In this document: piece by piece, positions 1-9,928 of the stretch
Numbering within the stretch: the first letter of the stretch is position 1
Layout: every line of letters starts with the position of its first letter
Origin: an uncultured Pseudomonadota bacterium
Lineage (GTDB): Bacteria > Pseudomonadota > Gammaproteobacteria > Steroidobacterales > Steroidobacteraceae
Reading direction: 5' to 3'
Assembly (NCBI GenBank): GCA_903884105.1
Contig: CAISDJ010000128.1
Span: forward strand, 1-62,274
DNA length: 62,274 bases
Program-made: the position numbers and the translations under genes
Notes under the pieces: generated by a model
What the model saw: only the letters and a program-made list of their open reading frames with translations
Told to the model about the DNA's origin: nothing
Databases searched by the model: none

Positions 1-56
1 GGACTGACGGAGGGACGGCGAATGAGGTCGGCGGTCAGTTCCAGGGTGGTGGACAT
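1..56 (-). CDS. dapE: DapE, succinyl-diaminopimelate desuccinylase (5' end only)
   Basis: The reverse complement of the first bases reads ATG followed by 18 complete codons (MSTTLELTADLIRRPSVSP), running off the left edge. The motif LTxxLIRRPSVSP is the usual amino terminus of DapE, the zinc metallohydrolase that releases LL-diaminopimelate from its N-succinyl form in the lysine/peptidoglycan pathway. The same-strand neighbours beyond the pst operon are dapD and dapC, which supports the call. Only the extreme N-terminus is visible, so metal-binding residues cannot be checked. No convincing ribosome binding site precedes the ATG. Confidence 0.72.
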   Translation of the reverse strand, partial: MSTTLELTADLIRRPSVS

Positions 57-251
57 GGAGGGGGGCTTTGGGTATTGAAGAGGGGGGGGCGGTTTTATAG
101 CGAAGCGAGCAGGCTGGGGCAAGTCAAAATTCCGGGCGAACCGGCGCAAACGCAACGCGAAGTTGAAATATTACGTTCATGTTGGGAAATGCGGTCATTT
201 TCCTCACGAAGCAGGCGGCGCAGGGCGATATCAATGGACCTGACTGACCGC

Positions 252-269
252 TTGTAACACGACTGTAAT
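252..269 (+). promoter_or_regulatory. Pho-box-like PhoB site upstream of pstS
   Basis: Two 7-base half-sites, TTGTAAC and CTGTAAT, are separated by four bases (ACGA). This matches the direct-repeat layout of a PhoB box (CTGTCAT-like, 11-base periodicity). The site lies 77 bases before the chosen pstS start, and the downstream genes are the pst operon, the classical PhoB target. No phoB/phoR is visible in the window. DNA from 57 to 251 shows no supportable gene. Confidence 0.6.
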
Positions 270-345
270 TAAACAGTCCCAGACTTGGGTGGTGCACTTA
301 ATCTCCGTCCCCCGGGGGGCGGGCAGTCTAATGAGGTTCGGTACC

Positions 346-1350
346 ATGAAATTGTGGCAAATGTTAGGCGCTTCCGTCTTCCTCTCGGGGTTTACTGCGG
401 TTTCGACACCCCAATTAGCCAGCGCGCAGACCGCAATCAAGATTGACGGTTCCAGCACGGTGTTTCCGATTGCCGAAGCGGTGGCGGAAGAATTCCAGAT
501 CGCTAAGCGCGGCAAGGTCCGCGTCACTGTCGGGATCGCCGGCACAGGCGGTGGCTTCAAGCGCTTCTGCCGTGGCGAGACGGACATTTCCAACGCTTCG
601 CGCCCCATCCTGAAGGAAGAGATGGACGCCTGCCGTGCCGCGGGGATCAAGTACCTCGAGCTGCCGGTGGCCTTTGACGCGCTGACGGTGGTCGTCAATC
701 CCAAGAACACCTGGGTCAAGAACCTGACGATTGCCGACCTCAAGAAGATGTGGGAGCCGGGCGCCCAGCAGCGGGTGACCCGCTGGAACCAGGTGCGTTC
801 CGAGTGGCCGAACGAGCCGCTGATGCTGTTCGGGGCGGGCGCTGATTCGGGCACGTTCGACTACTTCACCGAGGCGGTCAACGGCAAGGCCAAAGCCAGT
901 CGTGGCGACTACACCGCTAGTGAGGACGACAACGTCCTGGTGCAGGGCGTGGAAAACAACAATAACGCGCTCGGCTACTTTGGCTATGCGTACTACGTCG
1001 CCCACAAGGAGCGCATGCGCGCGGTCGAGATCGTCAACCCGAAGGGCCAGCCGGTCGGCCCGAGCATCGACAATGTCAACAACGGCACCTACCAGCCGCT
1101 GTCCCGGCCCCTCTTTATCTATGTGCGTGACACCGCTGCAACGCGTCCGGAAGTCAAGGAGTTCATTGAGTTCTACCTGACGAAGGGCGCCGATCTGGTC
1201 AAGGAAGTCGGTTATGTACCGCTGCCGGCTGCGTCCTATCAGCTGACCCTGAAGCATTTCAAGGAGCAGAAGCTGGGGACCGTGTTTGGCGGTATCCCGG
1301 AAGTGGGTGTGACAATCGAAAGTCTGTTGGCCCGCGAAGGCAAACTCTGA
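346..1350 (+). CDS. pstS: PstS, periplasmic phosphate-binding protein
   Basis: High-affinity phosphate receptor of the PstSCAB ABC importer, 334 residues. The N-terminus is a Sec signal peptide ending in LASAQ near residue 27. The mature part opens with IKIDGSSTVFPI and contains GADSGTFDYF, the phosphate-contacting Ser/Thr-rich segments typical of PstS/SphX proteins. In-frame GTG at 289 and ATG at 331 also exist. I chose 346 because GAGG sits nine bases upstream and the resulting signal peptide has a normal length. It is the first gene of the pst cluster, separated from pstC by a hairpin, which would allow more receptor than permease to be made. Confidence 0.93.
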   Translation: MKLWQMLGASVFLSGFTAVSTPQLASAQTAIKIDGSSTVFPIAEAVAEEFQIAKRGKVRVTVGIAGTGGGFKRFCRGETDISNASRPILKEEMDACRAAGIKYLELPVAFDALTVVVNPKNTWVKNLTIADLKKMWEPGAQQRVTRWNQVRSEWPNEPLMLFGAGADSGTFDYFTEAVNGKAKASRGDYTASEDDNVLVQGVENNNNALGYFGYAYYVAHKERMRAVEIVNPKGQPVGPSIDNVNNGTYQPLSRPLFIYVRDTAATRPEVKEFIEFYLTKGADLVKEVGYVPLPAASYQLTLKHFKEQKLGTVFGGIPEVGVTIESLLAREGKL

Positions 1351-1417
1351 CTGGGGCGGCTGACCTCCGGAAGGCGCTACTGCGAGTCCGGAATAGTAAT
1401 ATTGCTGTGATCGAACA

Positions 1418-1454
1418 GGGGCAGGATACCGGGCTACCGGTTCCTGCCCCTTCT
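1418..1454 (+). terminator. Hairpin between pstS and pstC
   Basis: GGGGCAGGA (1418-1426) pairs perfectly with TCCTGCCCC (1442-1450) around a 15-base loop and is followed by TTCT. The T tract is short, so it may be a partial terminator or an mRNA-stabilising hairpin that raises pstS over the downstream genes. Confidence 0.55.
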
Positions 1455-1566
1455 AATTGATGCGGGCCCGCGGACGACGCGGGACAAAGGCAGGTCTAGG
1501 TGGGTATGCTTCACCGCGTCGGCGGCCAGCCCCGGCGTTCACAGTATTGACAAGGCTAGTGAGTAA

Positions 1567-2490
1567 ATGAATCCGACCGTGCCTGCTCCTGCAGGGTTCG
1601 TCACGCAGACTCGTTACCGCAAGGTCCGGGATCGTATCGTTGAAATGGTGTTGCTGGCTGCGGGCTTGGTCGCGATGCTGACGACGCTCGCCATCGTGGC
1701 CATCCTCCTGTACGAGTCCAGCGCTTTCTTCGAGCACGTGACCCTGCGGGAATTCTTTACCGATACTCTGTGGACTCCGCTGTTCGCGGACGCTCACTAC
1801 GGAATCATGCCGCTGGTGGCTGGCACCCTGACAACGACGATGGTTGCGCTGGTCGTGGCGGTGCCGCTCGGCACCACGATCGCCATTTACCTGAGCGAGT
1901 TCGCGCCCAATCGTATTCGCGAGACGGTCAAGCCAATCCTGGAGCTGCTGGGCGCGGTCCCGACGGTCGTATACGGCTACTTTGCCTTGCAGTTTGTGAC
2001 CCCACTACTGCAGAAGATCATCCCGGGTCTTCCCGGTTTCAACATGCTGAGCGCTGGCCTCGTCATCGGCTTGATGATCGTGCCCTACGTCAGTTCCGTC
2101 AGCGAGGATGCAATGCGCGCCGTACCGCGCTACATGCGTGAAGGGTCGTTCGCGATGGGCGCGACCCGCCTGCAGACCGCGTTACGTGTCGTCGTTCCGG
2201 GCGCCTTCTCCGGGCTCGCGGCGGCCTTCATTCTCGGCATCTCGCGCGCCGTCGGCGAAACCATGGTGGTCGCAATCGCCGCCGGCATGCAGCCGAACCT
2301 GACATTCGATCCGCGCGAACCCGCAGCAACCATCACCGCCTTCATTGTCCAGGTCAGCCTTGGCGACCTGCCCCACGGCAGCATCGGTTACCAGAGCATC
2401 TTCGCTGCGGGCCTCGTGCTGATGACGATTACGCTGATCTTCAATGTGATCGGCTTCTTCCTGACGCGGCGCTTCCGGGAGGCCTACTGA
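1567..2490 (+). CDS. pstC: PstC, phosphate ABC transporter permease
   Basis: Inner-membrane permease of the phosphate importer, 307 residues. It has a cytoplasmic N-terminus, a long first membrane helix near residues 23-45, and the ABC permease core with the EAA-type loop (region around MREGSFAMGATRLQTALRV), which contacts PstB. The stop codon and the pstA start share one base (TGATG), so the two permease subunits are probably translationally coupled and made in equal amounts. Confidence 0.93.
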   Translation: MNPTVPAPAGFVTQTRYRKVRDRIVEMVLLAAGLVAMLTTLAIVAILLYESSAFFEHVTLREFFTDTLWTPLFADAHYGIMPLVAGTLTTTMVALVVAVPLGTTIAIYLSEFAPNRIRETVKPILELLGAVPTVVYGYFALQFVTPLLQKIIPGLPGFNMLSAGLVIGLMIVPYVSSVSEDAMRAVPRYMREGSFAMGATRLQTALRVVVPGAFSGLAAAFILGISRAVGETMVVAIAAGMQPNLTFDPREPAATITAFIVQVSLGDLPHGSIGYQSIFAAGLVLMTITLIFNVIGFFLTRRFREAY

Positions 2491-3422
2491 TGGCCGGTCA
2501 GATGCACGAGTCCATCGAGGCGCTGCGTTCGGGGCTGACCCGCCGCAAGCTGTTCGACCGCGTGTTCGTCATCATCGGCCTGACGGTCATGATGGCGTGC
2601 CTCGTGCTGCTCGCGATGCTGTTCCTGCAGCTGGTGCGTGACGGCTGGCCGCGCTTCTCCTGGGATTTCCTCACCTCCTTCCCGTCGCGCCGCGCCGAGC
2701 AGGCAGGCATTCTGTCGGCATGGGTGGGGACGTCGCTGATGATGCTCGTAACGGCCTTCTGCGCCGTTCCTGTGGGCGTTGCGGCAGCGATCTATCTGGA
2801 AGAGTACGCGCCGAAGAACTGGTTTACCGCGATCATCGAGATCAACGTGACCAACCTGGCCGGCGTGCCTTCCATCGTGTACGGCTTGCTGGCCCTCGGT
2901 CTGTTTGTCTACCAGTTCGACCTCGGGCAAAGCATCGCGGCTGCCGGACTCACGCTGGCGCTGCTCATCCTGCCGGTGGTCATCGTATCTACGCGTGAAG
3001 CGATCAGGGCGGTACCCAAGGCCATCCGCGAGGCCGCCTACGGGCTGGGCGCTACCCGATGGGAAGTGACCAAGGACCACGTGCTGCCCTATTCGACGGG
3101 CGGCGTGCTGACGGGCATGATCCTCGGCCTGTCGCGGGCCATCGGCGAAACAGCGCCGATCATCACGATCGGTGCGCTCAGCTTCATCGCCTTTCTGCCG
3201 GCGCCGCCGATCTCGGCCGAGCCGCCCTTTGTTTCTTTCCAGTGGCTGAGCGATCCATTCACGGCCATGCCCATCCAGATGTTCAATTGGGTGTCGCGTC
3301 CTGACGTGGCCTTCCAGTCCAATGCAGCCGCGGCAGGCGCAATCCTGCTTGGCATGACATTGCTGATGAATGGCGTCGCCATCTGGATCCGCTATCGTTT
3401 CCGCAAGAAGATCAACTGGTGA
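2490..3422 (+). CDS. pstA: PstA, phosphate ABC transporter permease
   Basis: Second membrane subunit of the phosphate importer, 310 residues, pairing with PstC. It has six predicted hydrophobic helices and an EAA-type coupling loop around IREAAYGLGATRWEVTKDHV. Two conserved turns seen in PstA proteins, AGVPSIVYGLLALGLFVY and GLSRAIGETAPI, are present. Length is slightly above E. coli PstA. Start is the ATG overlapping the pstC stop. Confidence 0.93.
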   Translation: MAGQMHESIEALRSGLTRRKLFDRVFVIIGLTVMMACLVLLAMLFLQLVRDGWPRFSWDFLTSFPSRRAEQAGILSAWVGTSLMMLVTAFCAVPVGVAAAIYLEEYAPKNWFTAIIEINVTNLAGVPSIVYGLLALGLFVYQFDLGQSIAAAGLTLALLILPVVIVSTREAIRAVPKAIREAAYGLGATRWEVTKDHVLPYSTGGVLTGMILGLSRAIGETAPIITIGALSFIAFLPAPPISAEPPFVSFQWLSDPFTAMPIQMFNWVSRPDVAFQSNAAAAGAILLGMTLLMNGVAIWIRYRFRKKINW

Positions 3423-3451
3423 GCGCAGCGGTCTCAAGGATCGCCTGACGG

Positions 3452-4327
3452 GTGAACATGATGGATTCGACGAACACAGTGCGCCCGGCTGAAGGTGCCG
3501 GGTCCGTGACAGATAGTCGCGGTCGCTTGGGGGTCACGATGGACGACACGCGCAAGGCACGCCGCATCGACGTGAAGGCCGCCGTGGAGGGCCTCAATTT
3601 CTTCTACGGCCAGAACCAGGCGCTCAAGAACCTGTCGATGCTGATTGCCGACAAGCAGGTGACGGCACTGATCGGGCCGTCGGGCTGTGGCAAGAGCACG
3701 TTCCTGCGCTGCTTCAACCGCATGCACGACCTGCAGCCGGATACGCGCTATGAAGGCAGCATCATGCTGCATCCCGAGAACATCAACCTGATCGGCAAGC
3801 ATGTGGACCCGATCGAGGTCCGCATGCGCATTGGCATGGTGTTCCAGAAGCCGAACCCGTTCCCGAAGTCGGTCTTCGAGAACGTGGCCTACGGCCTGCG
3901 GCTGCGCGGCGTGCGCAACCGGGCCTTGCTGGCCGAGGAAGTCGAGAAGGCATTGCGCAATGCGGCCATCTGGGACGAAGTGAAGGACCGTCTGCAGGAT
4001 TCGGCGCTCGCCTTGTCCGGCGGTCAGATGCAACGCCTGTGCATCGCGCGGGCGCTGGCGACCCGACCGGAAATCCTGTTGTTCGACGAGCCGACCTCGG
4101 CACTTGATCCGATTGCGACCGCCCGCATCGAGGAGCTCATTTCGACGCTGCGCGACCAGGTGACCGTCCTGATCGTCACGCACAACATGCAGCAGGCGGC
4201 CCGCGTGTCCGACTACACGGCCTTCATGTACCTGGGTGAACTGATCGAATTCGACGAAGCCGCAAAGATCTTCACGAACCCGAGCAAGAAGGCGACCGAA
4301 GACTACATTACCGGTCGCTACGGCTAG
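3452..4327 (+). CDS. pstB: PstB, phosphate ABC transporter ATPase
   Basis: ATP-hydrolysing subunit driving phosphate import. From the GTG start at 3452 it is 291 residues: Walker [10 protein letters not shown] (about 75-83), Q-loop VFQKPNPFP (about 130-138), ABC signature LSGGQMQR (about 188-195), Walker B ILLFDEP (about 208-214), and the switch His in VTHNMQQ. The first ~30 residues are poorly conserved. An internal ATG at 3539, preceded by a GGGGG run, would give a 262-residue protein nearer the E. coli length, so the start is uncertain. Confidence 0.93.
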   Translation: MNMMDSTNTVRPAEGAGSVTDSRGRLGVTMDDTRKARRIDVKAAVEGLNFFYGQNQALKNLSMLIADKQVTALIGPSGCGKSTFLRCFNRMHDLQPDTRYEGSIMLHPENINLIGKHVDPIEVRMRIGMVFQKPNPFPKSVFENVAYGLRLRGVRNRALLAEEVEKALRNAAIWDEVKDRLQDSALALSGGQMQRLCIARALATRPEILLFDEPTSALDPIATARIEELISTLRDQVTVLIVTHNMQQAARVSDYTAFMYLGELIEFDEAAKIFTNPSKKATEDYITGRYG

Positions 4328-4357
4328 CCCGCGGCGCGGCGGGTCTCGGCGCAACAG

Positions 4358-5077
4358 ATGACCACGCTCCTGCAAGGCGATCCGACCGAAGGACACACTT
4401 CCAGGGCGTTCGATTCGGCCCTCGCGGAGTTGCGACTGAGTGTCGTCGCCATGGGTGGCCTGGTCGTGGATCAGGTTGCGGCCGCCGCCCGCGCGCTGTT
4501 GTCTGCCGACATGGATGCAGCTCGTCTCGTTCTCGATCGCGAAGATCGCGTCAATCGCTTCGAGCAGCGGGTCGATCACGACGCCTTCCAGTTGATTGCG
4601 CTGCATCAGCCTGTCGCCGGAGACCTCCGCATGGCGCGCGCCATTTCGCGGGCGACGGTCGAGTTCGAACGCGCCGGGGACGAGTCAAAAAAGATTGCAC
4701 GGTTTGCGCTGCGCCTGGGTGAGGGGGAGCCCCAGGGGCCTGTTGTCGCCGTGGCCCGCTATCTCCGGCACATGGCCGATTTGTCCGTCGACATGCTGCG
4801 CGATGCCGTTCGTGCTCTCGACGAATCGGATGCTGCAATGGCTTTCACCGTCGAGCTTCGCGACGCGGAGCTCGATCGTGAATTCCAGGCCGCGCTTCGC
4901 CAGATCCTGACGCTTGTCATGGAGGATCAGCGCTACCTCAAGACCACCATCGACACTGTCCTCGCTCTGAAAGGGCTCGAGCGCATCGGCGACCACGCGA
5001 AGAACGTGGCCGAGCAGGTGCGCTTCATGCTGAGCGGCGAAAACGTGCGTCACCCGATGCTGCAGCGGGACGGTTGA
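4358..5077 (+). CDS. phoU: PhoU, phosphate-signalling regulator
   Basis: All-helical protein of 239 residues with two homologous three-helix halves, each carrying the acidic metal-binding motif typical of PhoU (the region around RATVEFERAGDESKKIARF, and the second around LKGLERIGDHAKNVAEQVRF). Family members link PstSCAB transport to PhoR so that the Pho regulon is off when phosphate is plentiful. It follows pstB by 30 bases and closes the operon. Confidence 0.92.
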   Translation: MTTLLQGDPTEGHTSRAFDSALAELRLSVVAMGGLVVDQVAAAARALLSADMDAARLVLDREDRVNRFEQRVDHDAFQLIALHQPVAGDLRMARAISRATVEFERAGDESKKIARFALRLGEGEPQGPVVAVARYLRHMADLSVDMLRDAVRALDESDAAMAFTVELRDAELDREFQAALRQILTLVMEDQRYLKTTIDTVLALKGLERIGDHAKNVAEQVRFMLSGENVRHPMLQRDG

Positions 5078-5117
5078 TCCGTCAGCCCGCAGTCCCGGTG
5101 CGTTTCGCCCGAGAAAA

Positions 5118-5960
5118 CTAGGCTCTGGCGGTTGTTGCTTCGCGCAGCAGTTCGTTGATGCCGACCTTGGCGCGAGTCTTCGCATCCACGTGCTTCACGA
5201 TCACGGCGCAATACAGTCCGTACTTGCCGTTCGCGGCGGGCAGTGTTCCTGGCACCACGACGGCACCGGCAGGCACGCGGCCATACAGGATCTCGTCTCG
5301 CTCGCGGTCATAGATCCGGGTGCTCTGACCGATGAACACGCCCATCGAGATCACGGCACCTTCCTCGACGATCACGCCTTCGACGATTTCCGACCGGGCG
5401 CCGATGAAGCAGTTGTCTTCAATGATCGTGGGGCTTGCCTGCAGCGGTTCGAGCACGCCGCCGAGGCCCACGCCGCCCGACAGATGGACATTCCGTCCCA
5501 CCTGCGCGCAGGAGCCCACGGTGACCCACGTGTCGACCATCGTGCCTTCCCCGACGTACGCGCCGAGGTTGACGTAGGAGGGCATCAGAATGGCGTTCGG
5601 CGCCACGTAGGCACCGCGCCTGACGATGGCTGACGGAACGACCCGTACGCCTTCGGCACGGAACCTGGCCTCGTCATAACCCGAGTACTTGAGCGGTACC
5701 TTGTCGAAGAACTGCGTATAGCCGGCGTCGATGATGCGGTTGTCGTGCAGCCGGAACGACAGCAGGACGGCCTTCTTCAGCCACTCGTTGACCCGCCACG
5801 TGCCATCGATCTTTTCGGCGACGCGCGCCGCGCCGTTGTCGAGCAGCATCAGCGCCTTGTCGACGGCGTCGCGCACCTCTGCCGGTGCGTTCTTCGCGTT
5901 GAGCTCGGCGCGCTTCTCGAAGGCGGCATCGATCAGGGTGGCAAGTGAAGTGTGCGGCAT
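5118..5960 (-). CDS. dapD: DapD, tetrahydrodipicolinate N-succinyltransferase
   Basis: Transfers succinyl from succinyl-CoA to tetrahydrodipicolinate in the succinylase branch of lysine/meso-DAP synthesis. The start at 5960 gives 280 residues beginning [17 protein letters not shown], aligning with the E. coli enzyme (274). The C-terminal two thirds is a left-handed beta-helix of hexapeptide repeats, with the conserved [19 protein letters not shown] and [19 protein letters not shown] segments. The reading frame stays open about 95 codons further upstream, but that part is the antisense of dapC and has no DapD homology. Confidence 0.94.
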   Translation of the reverse strand: MPHTSLATLIDAAFEKRAELNAKNAPAEVRDAVDKALMLLDNGAARVAEKIDGTWRVNEWLKKAVLLSFRLHDNRIIDAGYTQFFDKVPLKYSGYDEARFRAEGVRVVPSAIVRRGAYVAPNAILMPSYVNLGAYVGEGTMVDTWVTVGSCAQVGRNVHLSGGVGLGGVLEPLQASPTIIEDNCFIGARSEIVEGVIVEEGAVISMGVFIGQSTRIYDRERDEILYGRVPAGAVVVPGTLPAANGKYGLYCAVIVKHVDAKTRAKVGINELLREATTARA

Positions 5961-5989
5961 GGCAGCGGACTCGTTGGAGGAAAGGGACT

Positions 5990-6003
5990 TGACCCCGGGG
6001 TCA
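5990..6003. repeat. 14-bp perfect palindrome at the dapC stop
   Basis: TGACCCCGGGGTCA is a perfect palindrome that includes the dapC stop codon (minus strand) and lies 30 bases before dapD. It may be a short hairpin at the dapC/dapD junction or chance in GC-rich DNA. Confidence 0.4.
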
Positions 6004-7209
6004 GCAAGGCTGGCGCCTGGCCAGCAGGAATTCACGGATGCGACGCGCGGCAACGACGCATTCCTCGACGCTGGCGACAAGCGAGATGCGAACGCGGCCC
6101 CGACCGGGATTGCCTGTTGCGGTATCGCGGGCGAGATAGCTTCCCGGCAACAGCGTGACGTGCTGTTGCTCGAACAGCTCGCGCGTGAAGCGTTCGTCGT
6201 CGCCCACCTGCGGCCAGAAGTAGAAGCCGCCTGCGGGCGATTCGACATCGATCAGGTCGCTCAGGAGCGGCCGCACTTCGCGGAACTTCTGCCGGTAAAG
6301 GTTGCGATTCGCCGCAACGTGCGTGTCGTCATTCCACGCGTGCACACTGGCAATCTGCGTCGGCGGCGGCATGGCGCCACCATGGTAAGTACGGTACAGC
6401 AGGAAAGACCTGAGCAGCGCAGGGTCGCCCGCGACGATGCCGGAGCGCAGGCCCGGAACGCTCGAGCGCTTGGAGAGACTGTGGAAGACGACGCACCGTT
6501 CGAACCGGGAATGCCCGGCGGACAGCGCCGCCTGCAGTAGTCCCGGGGGCGGCGCGTTGTCGTCCGGATACAGATCGGCGTAGCACTCGTCGGCAGCGAT
6601 GACGAAGTCGTACTGGTCCGCCAGCGCAAGGGCAGCTCGCAAGTAGTCCAGGTTCATCACGGCACCCGTCGGATTCCCGGGATTGCACAGGAACAGCAGC
6701 TGGCAGCGCTTCCACACAGCTTCAGGCACGGCGCCGAGATCCGGCAGGTAGTCATTATCCGCAGTCGCGTTCAGGAACACCGGCTCTGCACCCGCGAGCA
6801 GCGCTGCACCCTCGTAGATCTGATAGAACGGGTTCGGCATCACCACGGCGGGATTGACCGCCGCATCATTCACCACTGTCTGCACGAAGGCGAACAGCGC
6901 TTCGCGCGTGCCGTTCACCGGCAGCACCATGGTTTCCGGATCGAGCGACCCGGTCGGCAAGGTGTAGCGCCGCGTCAGTGCACCAGCCGCCGCCACTCGC
7001 AATTCAGGAATACCAAGCGTAGACGGGTAACTGCCGATCGAAGGCAAGGCCGTGCGCAACGCGTCGAGAATGAAGCCGGGTGGCGCATGGCGGGGCTCGC
7101 CGATGGACATCGAGATGTGCGGTAGTCCGGCGGGCGGTGTCGCACCCTTGAGCAACAGCCGCAGTCTTTCAAACGGATAGGGGAGGAGCGAGTCCAATCT
7201 GGGATTCAT
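6001..7209 (-). CDS. dapC: DapC, succinyldiaminopimelate transaminase
   Basis: PLP-dependent class I aminotransferase, 402 residues, of the proteobacterial DapC type. It starts [20 protein letters not shown] and continues with a signature [13 protein letters not shown] loop. The PLP-binding lysine lies in [14 protein letters not shown], and the cofactor-contacting NPGNPTG motif is present. It converts N-succinyl-2-amino-6-oxopimelate to N-succinyl-LL-diaminopimelate, the step after DapD. It is upstream of dapD on the same strand with 40 bases between them, so the two are probably cotranscribed. Confidence 0.91.
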   Translation of the reverse strand: MNPRLDSLLPYPFERLRLLLKGATPPAGLPHISMSIGEPRHAPPGFILDALRTALPSIGSYPSTLGIPELRVAAAGALTRRYTLPTGSLDPETMVLPVNGTREALFAFVQTVVNDAAVNPAVVMPNPFYQIYEGAALLAGAEPVFLNATADNDYLPDLGAVPEAVWKRCQLLFLCNPGNPTGAVMNLDYLRAALALADQYDFVIAADECYADLYPDDNAPPPGLLQAALSAGHSRFERCVVFHSLSKRSSVPGLRSGIVAGDPALLRSFLLYRTYHGGAMPPPTQIASVHAWNDDTHVAANRNLYRQKFREVRPLLSDLIDVESPAGGFYFWPQVGDDERFTRELFEQQHVTLLPGSYLARDTATGNPGRGRVRISLVASVEECVVAARRIREFLLARRQPC

Positions 7210-7224
7210 GATCGTCCGTGAGAC

Positions 7225-9924
7225 CTATTCGCGCCGGTCGAGGGCTTCCACCAGCTTCTGCTGCAGCCGTTCACGGGCATGCCCATCGAGCGGCTTGCCG
7301 TCGTAGTCCGTGATGTAGAACACGTCCTCGGCCCGCTCGCCGATGGTCATGATCTTCGAGGTGTGGATGTCGACACGTTCGGCCATGAACATCTTGCCGA
7401 TCTCAGACAGCAGGCCTGGGCGGTCGCCTGCAATCAGCTCGAGGATCGTGCGACGGTTGACGCTGTCCTCGCTGAAGTTGATCTGTGTCGCTGTCGAGAA
7501 CATGCGCACCTGGCGCGGTGCGCGACGGGTGACGGTGACGGCTGCCTGCAGCGGCTTGCCGAGCGCTTCTCGGAGCTGCTGCTCCAGGTCATAGATGCGC
7601 GTGCTGTCCGTGAGTTCGCTGCCCGTGTCCTCGAGGACGTGGTAGCAGTCGAGGCTGAAGTCGCCTTCGGTCGGCATGATGCGGGCGTCGACGATGGTGA
7701 GTCCCATCTGGTCGAGGAACGCCGTGGTGCGCGCGAAGCTGTGTTGCGTATGCAGTGCGTAGGTCAGTACCGCCGTGCCGCCACGACCCGTCTGCCTGCG
7801 GACTGCCACCAGCGGGGTCTTGTCATCGTCAGGACGGGTCGCGAGCAGCTCGGTATGCCAGGCGATTTCGTCTGGTGCGAAGCGCAGAAAGTAGGCTTCC
7901 GTGAAGCGCTGCCACACTGCGGTAATGCGCTCCGGCTTCGTCTGCGTCTGCGTCTGCGCGAGCAGTGCCCGGGCCTGGGTCTGGTTCTCGGCAATCAACT
8001 CGTCCTTGTCGATCGGGCTCTCGAGGCCGCGGCGCAGCGCCTGTTTGGTGCGCTCGTAGAACTCTGAAAACAGGGATGCCTTCCAGTTGTTCCACAGCTT
8101 GGGGTTGGTGCCACGGACGTCGGAGACGGTGAGTACGTAGAGATAGTCGAGATGCGTCTGGTCGCCGACGAAGCGGGCGAAATCGTGGATGACCTTGGGG
8201 TCGCTGATGTCCTTCTTCTGGGCAGTCACGGACAGGATGAGGTGGCTCTTGACCAGCCATGCGACCAGCCGCGCGTCGTAGCGAGACAAGCCCTGCTCCA
8301 GGCAGAAGGCTTCCGCATCGACTGCACCGAGTTCGGAGTGGTCACCGCCACGGCCCTTGGCGATGTCATGGAATACGGCCGCGAGGTAGGCAAGCTCCGG
8401 CTTCGGCAGCGCCTGCATGATGCGGGACAGTGCCGGGAACTCGTCGTTGTACTTCGGCATCGCGAGGCGCCTGAGGTTGCTCACGACGAACAGCGTATGC
8501 GCGTCGACCGTATAGGCGTGGAATAGGTCGTACTGCATCCGCCCGACGATGCGGCCGAACGCCGGGATGTAGCGGCCAAGCACACCGTAGAGATTCATTC
8601 TCCGCAGTTCGTGCGTCACGCCGACGGGCGCGCTCAGGATGTCGAAGAACAGGCGATGGTTGCGCGGATGCTGCCGGAACTCCTCGTCGATCAGCCAGAG
8701 GTGTCGCGTGATCTGCCGGATGGTCGACGCGCGCACGCCGCGGATTTTCGAGTTCTGCTCGAGCACGACGAACACTTCAAGCAACGCCGAAGGGAAGCGG
8801 TCAAAGATGTCTTCGCTCGTCACTTCGAGGTAGTCGTTGCGGATCTGGAAGCGGGCATTGACCGGCACCGGCGGGATGCTAAGGTCGGACAGGATGGCTT
8901 CGCGGAACAGCTGCAGCAGCAGTTCGTTCAGCAGCGCGACATCCATGGCCGTGCGGTAGTACCGCTGCATGAACTGTTCGACGGCCAGCGTGTAGGTTGC
9001 GTCCTCATAGCCGAACATCTTCGCGAGCTTGATCTGGTGGTCGAACAGCAGGCGGTCTTCCCGGCGACCAGTGAGCACGTGTAGCGCGAAGCGCACCTTC
9101 CAGAGGAACGCCTGTGCCGTCTTCAGCTTGCGCAGCTCGCTGCGCGTGAGGAAACCGTGGTCGACCAGTGCGTCGAGCGAGTCGGCGCCGAAGTGCCGCT
9201 TCGCTACCCAGCCAATGGTCTGGATGTCGCGCAGGCCACCAGGGCTGGCCTTGACGTTGGGTTCAAGGTTGTAGGCGGTGTCGTGATAGCGATGGTGTCG
9301 CGCGGTCTGTTCGGCGACCTTGGCTTCAAAGAAGTCCTTCGTTGGCCATACGAGCTCCGGGGCCAGTGCGCGCCGCATGGCCTCGACCAGGATTTCCGGC
9401 CCTGCCAGCAGCCGCGCCTCGATCAGGGTGGTTGCGACGCTGACATCGGCGGCGCTTTCGTGCTGGCAGTCGTCGATCGTGCGGACACTGTGGCCCACTT
9501 CGAGGCCAATGTCCCACATGAAAGTCAGGAAGCTTTCGAGCTGCGGTTGCCAGGGCGCATGCTCGCTCTTCGGTAGCAGCACCATCACGTCGATATCGGA
9601 ACAGGGCGTGAGTTCGCCGCGGCCATAGCCGCCCACGGCCAGCAGTGCGATCTCGTCCGCGTGCGGCCCGATGTGCATCTTCCATGCGGAACGCAGCAGC
9701 AGATCGACGAGCCGTGCGCGGTCGCGCACCAGCCATTCGATGGGCTCGTCCTCGATGAAACGCTGCCGCAGGCGCGTGTCACCATCGAGCAGTGCGGTAC
9801 GGAACGTACCGACCGAGAAGCTCCCTTCGGCAAGCGACTTGTCGACACCGGCCAGGTAGTCCCACGCGGGGTCGCTGCCCCGCGTTTCGATCTCTTCCAT
9901 GTCCTGCGTGGTAACGGTTGGCAT
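7225..9924 (-). CDS. glnD: GlnD, PII uridylyltransferase/uridylyl-removing enzyme
   Basis: Bifunctional nitrogen sensor, 899 residues (E. coli 890). The nucleotidyltransferase motif GGYGRGELTPCSDID lies near residues 98-112. An HD hydrolase domain follows, with VFHDIAKGRGGDHSELG. Two C-terminal ACT domains, starting around TALTYALHTQHSFARTTAF-like and RRTILELIAGDRPGLLSEIG segments, would bind glutamine. It uridylylates PII when glutamine is low and deuridylylates it when high, acting above NtrB/NtrC and ammonium transport. A sigma-54-type promoter lies before amtB in this window, but no PII gene is present here. It lies 4 bases downstream of map and shares its direction. Confidence 0.95.
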   Translation of the reverse strand: MPTVTTQDMEEIETRGSDPAWDYLAGVDKSLAEGSFSVGTFRTALLDGDTRLRQRFIEDEPIEWLVRDRARLVDLLLRSAWKMHIGPHADEIALLAVGGYGRGELTPCSDIDVMVLLPKSEHAPWQPQLESFLTFMWDIGLEVGHSVRTIDDCQHESAADVSVATTLIEARLLAGPEILVEAMRRALAPELVWPTKDFFEAKVAEQTARHHRYHDTAYNLEPNVKASPGGLRDIQTIGWVAKRHFGADSLDALVDHGFLTRSELRKLKTAQAFLWKVRFALHVLTGRREDRLLFDHQIKLAKMFGYEDATYTLAVEQFMQRYYRTAMDVALLNELLLQLFREAILSDLSIPPVPVNARFQIRNDYLEVTSEDIFDRFPSALLEVFVVLEQNSKIRGVRASTIRQITRHLWLIDEEFRQHPRNHRLFFDILSAPVGVTHELRRMNLYGVLGRYIPAFGRIVGRMQYDLFHAYTVDAHTLFVVSNLRRLAMPKYNDEFPALSRIMQALPKPELAYLAAVFHDIAKGRGGDHSELGAVDAEAFCLEQGLSRYDARLVAWLVKSHLILSVTAQKKDISDPKVIHDFARFVGDQTHLDYLYVLTVSDVRGTNPKLWNNWKASLFSEFYERTKQALRRGLESPIDKDELIAENQTQARALLAQTQTQTKPERITAVWQRFTEAYFLRFAPDEIAWHTELLATRPDDDKTPLVAVRRQTGRGGTAVLTYALHTQHSFARTTAFLDQMGLTIVDARIMPTEGDFSLDCYHVLEDTGSELTDSTRIYDLEQQLREALGKPLQAAVTVTRRAPRQVRMFSTATQINFSEDSVNRRTILELIAGDRPGLLSEIGKMFMAERVDIHTSKIMTIGERAEDVFYITDYDGKPLDGHARERLQQKLVEALDRRE

Positions 9925-9928
9925 GGAT

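Noticed and set aside
75-257. 60-codon frame before the pst operon
   Set aside because: Unusual composition (Arg/Ser rich), no ribosome binding site, and it runs into the Pho-box region; most likely GC-driven open frame.
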